This document shows positions 6,623 to 9,368 of a stretch of DNA of 9,368 nt, piece after piece. A program made the translations under genes and the position numbers. Origin of the DNA: Deltaproteobacteria bacterium (GTDB lineage Bacteria; Desulfobacterota; GWC2-55-46); NCBI GenBank assembly GCA_030646655.1, contig JAUSLB010000277.1, positions 1 to 9,368 of the forward strand. Direction: 5' to 3'. The notes below the pieces were generated by a model that saw only the letters and a program-made list of their open reading frames with translations, had not been told where the DNA came from and did not search any database. How positions within the stretch are numbered: position 1 is the stretch's first letter; each line of letters starts with the position of its first letter.

Positions 6623-6715
6623 GATACCCCCTTGGTGTCCGTTAATCTATTTTATCGTAAAGCGGGTAGGTAAGCTTTCAGCCTCTCTATTGTTTAGCTG
6701 GTGGCCTCTATTACC

Positions 6716-6744
6716 TTGACAATAGGGAGGGGCTTAGTTTTAAA
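6716..6744 (+). promoter_or_regulatory. Possible promoter of the methyltransferase gene
   Basis: A perfect TTGACA (6716-6721), a 17-bp spacer, and TTTAAA (6739-6744, four of six matches to TATAAT). It would give a leader of about 35 nt before the ATG at 6787. The -10 box is weak. Confidence 0.4.
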
Positions 6745-6786
6745 TAGCAGCTCTATAGCAAGCCGAGCACCCGATTAAAAAAACAG

Positions 6787-7725
6787 ATGAACTCCGATTA
6801 TAATCTAAAGAAAATATCATCTTTTCAAAACAATCTGTATTATTTCATCGGGTTATCCTTTCTATTCCTCAATAAGACCAGGCATTCCCTTGCGGGCTAC
6901 AGGACGCCGAGGACATTCCCGGTCACGCAAACCCAAAGGGCGATAGAATATGATATCAACGTTGTCGATAACTGGATGAGCTACTTAAGAAATTATACAG
7001 ACGGCAAGGTGTCGATCGAAGGGAAAAACATATTGGAGTTAGGGCCCGGCGCGGACCTCGGCGCAGGGTTGATTACATTGCAAAGGGGCGCGGAAAAATA
7101 TAACGCGATCGATGTAAACAATCTTATCCGTTCGGTCCCGGAAGGATTTTATAATGGCCTCTTCAGCCGCATCGCCTCCGTAAGCGAGGGAAACAAAGCT
7201 AATATAGAATATTTACGCAATCAACTGACATTGACCCAAAGCGGGAAGAACGACAGGCTGAACTATATATGCGACAAGGATTTTGACCTTACGGTGCTTG
7301 ATGGCGAAAATATAGATTTAGTATTCAGCCAGGCGGCGTTTGAGCACTTCGACAATATGGACAAGAGCCTTTCACAATTGAGCAGGATAGTCAGGGATGG
7401 GGCTGTTTTAATCGCGGTAGTCGATTTAAGCACGCACACGAGGTGGCTGAGGGAGATCGACCCGCTTAATATCTACAGGTTTAACGACCCTGTTTATAAT
7501 CTGATGAGATTCAAGGGGACCCCGAACAGGATGAGGCCGTCAGCATATAAACGGATTTTAGAGGATAACGGATGGGGTAATGTAAAGATAATACCCATAC
7601 GGAAACTGCAGGGAGAGTATTTGCCTTCTGTTAACGGCTCGCTAAACGGACAATTCCGCGATTTAAGCAACAGCATGGATTACCTTTCTATTTTATTATG
7701 CGCAGATAAAATTCCCTCCAAATAA
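6787..7725 (+). CDS. Class I SAM-dependent methyltransferase
   Basis: A 312-residue protein with a Rossmann-type methyltransferase core. SAM-binding motif I is ILELGPGAD (82-90), the acidic loop after strand 2 is AIDVNN (D109), and motif IV/post-motif is DLVFSQAAFEHF (177-188) followed by LSRIVRDGAVLIAVVDL, as in Methyltransf_11 proteins. An insert of about 45 residues between motif II and motif IV and a 90-residue C-terminal region probably form the substrate lid. Related proteins often occur in glycan or lipid gene sets, but no such neighbours are present here, so the substrate is unknown. A short hydrophobic stretch (LYYFIGLSFLFL, 18-29) is too short to call a membrane anchor. There is no clear Shine-Dalgarno before the ATG. 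It looks more AT-rich than the flanking genes, which may indicate acquisition from elsewhere. Confidence 0.85.
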   Translation: MNSDYNLKKISSFQNNLYYFIGLSFLFLNKTRHSLAGYRTPRTFPVTQTQRAIEYDINVVDNWMSYLRNYTDGKVSIEGKNILELGPGADLGAGLITLQRGAEKYNAIDVNNLIRSVPEGFYNGLFSRIASVSEGNKANIEYLRNQLTLTQSGKNDRLNYICDKDFDLTVLDGENIDLVFSQAAFEHFDNMDKSLSQLSRIVRDGAVLIAVVDLSTHTRWLREIDPLNIYRFNDPVYNLMRFKGTPNRMRPSAYKRILEDNGWGNVKIIPIRKLQGEYLPSVNGSLNGQFRDLSNSMDYLSILLCADKIPSK

Positions 7726-7843
7726 GCCATTTATAATCATTTTCATGCATTCATCCGATTTTAGCAAAACAATGGCAATCTAAATATAGATAATATATAA
7801 TGTTTGAGAAGTCTTTTTTTTAATTCGAGCAAAAAAAATATTA

Positions 7844-7957
7844 ATTGAAAAAACATGGCGGGCGGATGGAAATAGCTGATTCATAGTATCGAAGCTCCCC
7901 CGCAGCTTGAGCCTCAATCATAGCGTCACGAAGCCTCTGAGGCTGTAGCAGTCCGCC
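7844..7957 (-). pseudogene. Possible short coding relic in the spacer
   Basis: A minus-strand frame of 38 codons, bounded upstream by TAA at 7958-7960 and ending at TAA at 7841-7843. It has no start codon at its beginning. The translation includes LRDAMIEAQAAGELRYYESA, which reads like helical protein sequence rather than random DNA. It stops just short of the left end of repeat copy D, so it could be the tail of a gene whose upstream part is lost. I do not recognise a family. The same DNA also holds short dyads (AGCCTC-T-GAGGCT, TTGAG-C-CTCAA). The rest of the spacer from 7726 is AT-rich with no gene. Confidence 0.25.
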
Positions 7958-7965
7958 TTATTCTA

Positions 7966-8220
7966 TTATCAGGCTGCTTCAAGCCGCAACCTGATATGCA
8001 ATCCATGTAAGGATTGCCCTCTGGATGCTCGCCGGCTCACGAAGTGACAAGGCGAGCCATATAAATGTAGGTTTCCTTACCAGCCACAATCCGCTCTTGT
8101 TTATGGATTGTGCAATTGCGAGACTAAAAAAGCCGGGCAATTTGTAAGGATTGGACGGAGGCTCTCCGGCCAAATCGTGGCTGAAAAAGTCCAGGACGGA
8201 CTTTTTCAACATCCTATTAA
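7966..8220 (+). repeat. Intergenic hairpin-rich repeat, copy D (complete)
   Basis: About 253 bp, in the same orientation as A. The left end is TTATCAGGCTGCTTCAAG; the right end, on the minus strand, is TTAATAGGATGTTGAAAAAG. Modules in order: H1 7968-7977/7986-7995 (one mismatch); H2 7998-8004/8011-8017; H3 8027-8033/8051-8057; H4 CACAATCC/GGATTGTG 8085-8092/8105-8112; H5 AATTGC/GCAATT near 8114-8119/8137-8142; CGGAG-GCT-CTCCG 8156-8168; H6 8182-8192/8198-8208 (11 bp, loop AGGAC). The AT-rich core CCATATAAATG follows H3. The element ends 17 bp before the YprB-like gene, so H6 sits in or just ahead of that gene's leader. Confidence 0.87.
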
Positions 8221-8237
8221 TCGAAAAGAGACCCTGA

Positions 8238-9086
8238 ATGCTTAAAAACACATTCTGCCACATACCGGGCATCGGCGCAAAGACAGAGCGCCGCCTGTGG
8301 AAGGAGGGCATCCTCACGTGGGCAGAGGCCTGCAGAGGCATACCGTTCCGCCTGAACAGGGTCCACTCCATAGAAGGACGCATAGAAGAATCCCTCATAC
8401 AGCTTGAGCGCTCAAACCCCGCTTATTTCTCCTCGCTCCTCTCACCAAAAGAGCAGTGGCGCATTCTAAACGAATTCCGCTCCTCTATCGCCTACCTCGA
8501 TATAGAGACCAACGGCTATGTCGGCCATCGCGGGTATATAACCGCGATTACTGTTTACGACGGGAGAAGTGTCCGCTGCTACATAAGAGGCAGGAATCTG
8601 GAAGAGTTCAAAAAAGACATTCGGGACTATAAGGTCATAGTCACATATAACGGGAGGTGCTTTGACATCCCCTTCATCGAAAGCCACATGTGCATGAGCT
8701 TCCGGGATTTCGCGCATATTGACTTAAGGTTCATCTTGAGGGACTTCGGGATAAAGGGAGGGCTTAAGGGCTCGGAGAGGCACTTCGGCATAGACAGGGG
8801 CGGGCTTACCGGCCTTGACGGGTATTCGGCAGTCCTTCTGTGGAATGAATTTAAGAGGAACAGGAACGAAAAGGCGCTCGATACGCTTATTGCCTACAAT
8901 ATTCAGGATGTGGTCAATCTGGAGCCGCTGGCCGTGCTCTCTTATAACCTTAAGCTCAAGGGGACCCCTTTTGAGGCTACCCATAAGATCGCGATGCCGG
9001 CGCCTGCGCCGGAGACCCCTTTCAAGGCCGACGCGGATGTGGTAGGGCGCGTGTTGAGCGGGGGTTTGAGCATTGGGTCTTACTAA
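8238..9086 (+). CDS. HhH plus RNase H-like DEDDy exonuclease (YprB-type)
   Basis: A 282-residue predicted nuclease of the YprB/RNase_H_2 group (DnaQ-like fold). The N-terminus has a helix-hairpin-helix nucleic-acid-binding motif, IPGIGAKTERRLWKEGI (9-25). The exonuclease motifs are all visible: Exo I YLDIETNG with D88 and E90, Exo II TYNGRCFDIPF with D143, and Exo III YNIQD with Y220 and D224 (the DEDDy form). HIDLRFILRDF and the following GGLKGSERHFGIDR match the usual segment between Exo II and Exo III in this group. A 3'-to-5' nuclease activity on DNA or RNA is inferred from the family; the biological role is poorly defined. The C-terminal 30 residues are Pro/Ala-rich and look flexible. 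AAGAGA lies about nine bases before the ATG, a modest SD. The gene sits between repeat copies D and E and ends in a strong terminator. Confidence 0.87.
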   Translation: MLKNTFCHIPGIGAKTERRLWKEGILTWAEACRGIPFRLNRVHSIEGRIEESLIQLERSNPAYFSSLLSPKEQWRILNEFRSSIAYLDIETNGYVGHRGYITAITVYDGRSVRCYIRGRNLEEFKKDIRDYKVIVTYNGRCFDIPFIESHMCMSFRDFAHIDLRFILRDFGIKGGLKGSERHFGIDRGGLTGLDGYSAVLLWNEFKRNRNEKALDTLIAYNIQDVVNLEPLAVLSYNLKLKGTPFEATHKIAMPAPAPETPFKADADVVGRVLSGGLSIGSY

Positions 9087-9111
9087 GCCCGCTCTTTAAC
9101 AGGTATCTTTT

Positions 9112-9152
9112 AAAAAAGAAGGGGGCGGCTAAAAGCCGCCCCCTTCTTTTTT
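9112..9152 (+). terminator. Strong symmetric intrinsic terminator
   Basis: GAAGGGGGCGGC (9118-9129) pairs perfectly with GCCGCCCCCTTC (9135-9146) around the loop TAAAA. The stem is flanked by six A on the left and seven T on the right, for up to 18 bp in total. It lies 25 bp after the YprB-like stop codon. The A-run also makes it a terminator for transcription entering from the right. Confidence 0.95.
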
Positions 9153-9177
9153 TATCAGGCTTTCCCTTTTACTATCC

Positions 9178-9368
9178 TTAGCAGGCTGTTGAAAAACAGC
9201 CTGCTAAGGCAATCCACGGATGGATTGCCCTCTGGATGCTCGCCGGCTCACGAGTGACAAGACGAGCCATATAAATGTAATTTTCCTTACCAGCCACAAT
9301 CCAGTCCTTTCAATGGATTGTGCAATTGCGAGACTAAAAAAGTCGAGCAATTTGTAAGATTTGGACGG
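9178..9368 (+). repeat. Intergenic hairpin-rich repeat, copy E (clipped by window edge)
   Basis: Same orientation and module order as copy D. Its first hairpin has wholly different arms: CCTTAGCAGGCTGTT/AACAGCCTGCTAAGG (9176-9190/9195-9209), a perfect 15-bp stem with a GAAA tetraloop. H2 is at 9209-9215/9222-9228, H3 is degraded (GCTCGCC against GACGAGC), H4 is at 9295-9302/9315-9322, and H5 at 9323-9329/9347-9354. From H2 to the window end it is nearly identical to copy D, differing mainly in hairpin loops. The H6 end is outside the window. Confidence 0.85.

Noticed and set aside
6267..6719. Plus-strand frame opposite the asparaginase gene
   Set aside because: It is an antisense shadow of conserved asparaginase sequence, with low-complexity Pro/Ser/Ala composition.
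9152..9165. TTATCAGGCTTTCC after the terminator as another repeat end
   Set aside because: Only TTATCAGGCT matches the element end. No hairpin follows before copy E begins, so it is probably chance or an unresolvable remnant.
7966..9368. Copies D and E as a CRISPR array or tandem repeat
   Set aside because: The copies are long (about 250 bp), differ in hairpin modules, are separated by a whole gene, and show no regular short repeat-spacer pattern.

Overview
This looks like chromosomal DNA from an uncultured Gram-negative (diderm) bacterium. Eye-estimated GC is near 50%, and the genes favour ATA (Ile) and AGG (Arg). A lipoprotein with a lipobox, an Aas-type acyl-ACP synthetase and a response regulator-GGDEF protein are compatible with a deltaproteobacterium-like or Nitrospirota-like lineage, but that placement is a low-confidence inference from style. 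I see no rRNA, tRNA, CRISPR array or intact transposase.

Layout from left to right. (1) The window opens inside the 3' part of an Aas-type acyl-ACP synthetase gene (+). It converges, with a 4-bp gap, on a receiver-GAF-GGDEF diguanylate cyclase gene (-). (2) A 239-bp hairpin-rich repeat (copy A) and a GC-rich spacer precede a good sigma70-like promoter and a seven-bladed RCC1-type lipoprotein gene (+). (3) A short inverted copy (B) begins at the lipoprotein stop codon. It is followed by a cupin gene and a Bcp-type peroxiredoxin gene (+), probably co-transcribed. (4) A solo hairpin (C) lies between bcp and a doubtful minus-strand frame, which is followed by a plant-type asparaginase/isoaspartyl peptidase gene (-). 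(5) Divergent from the asparaginase is a class I SAM-dependent methyltransferase gene (+). (6) An AT-rich spacer with a possible short coding relic leads to repeat copy D, then a gene for a helix-hairpin-helix plus DEDDy exonuclease of the YprB type (+). This ends in a very strong symmetric terminator. (7) Repeat copy E runs off the right edge.

The genes are mostly unrelated housekeeping or accessory functions: lipid salvage, c-di-GMP signalling, peroxide and thiol defence, isopeptide turnover, and nucleic-acid processing. They do not form one pathway. What unites the window is an intergenic repeat family. Two full copies, one clipped copy, one reduced inverted copy and one solo hairpin lie only between genes. 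The copies share imperfect terminal inverted repeats (core TANCAGG-TG-T) and a modular series of hairpins. At least one stem shows a compensatory base-pair change between copies, and one module changes position between copies. This MITE-like or structured element family is the most interesting content of the window.
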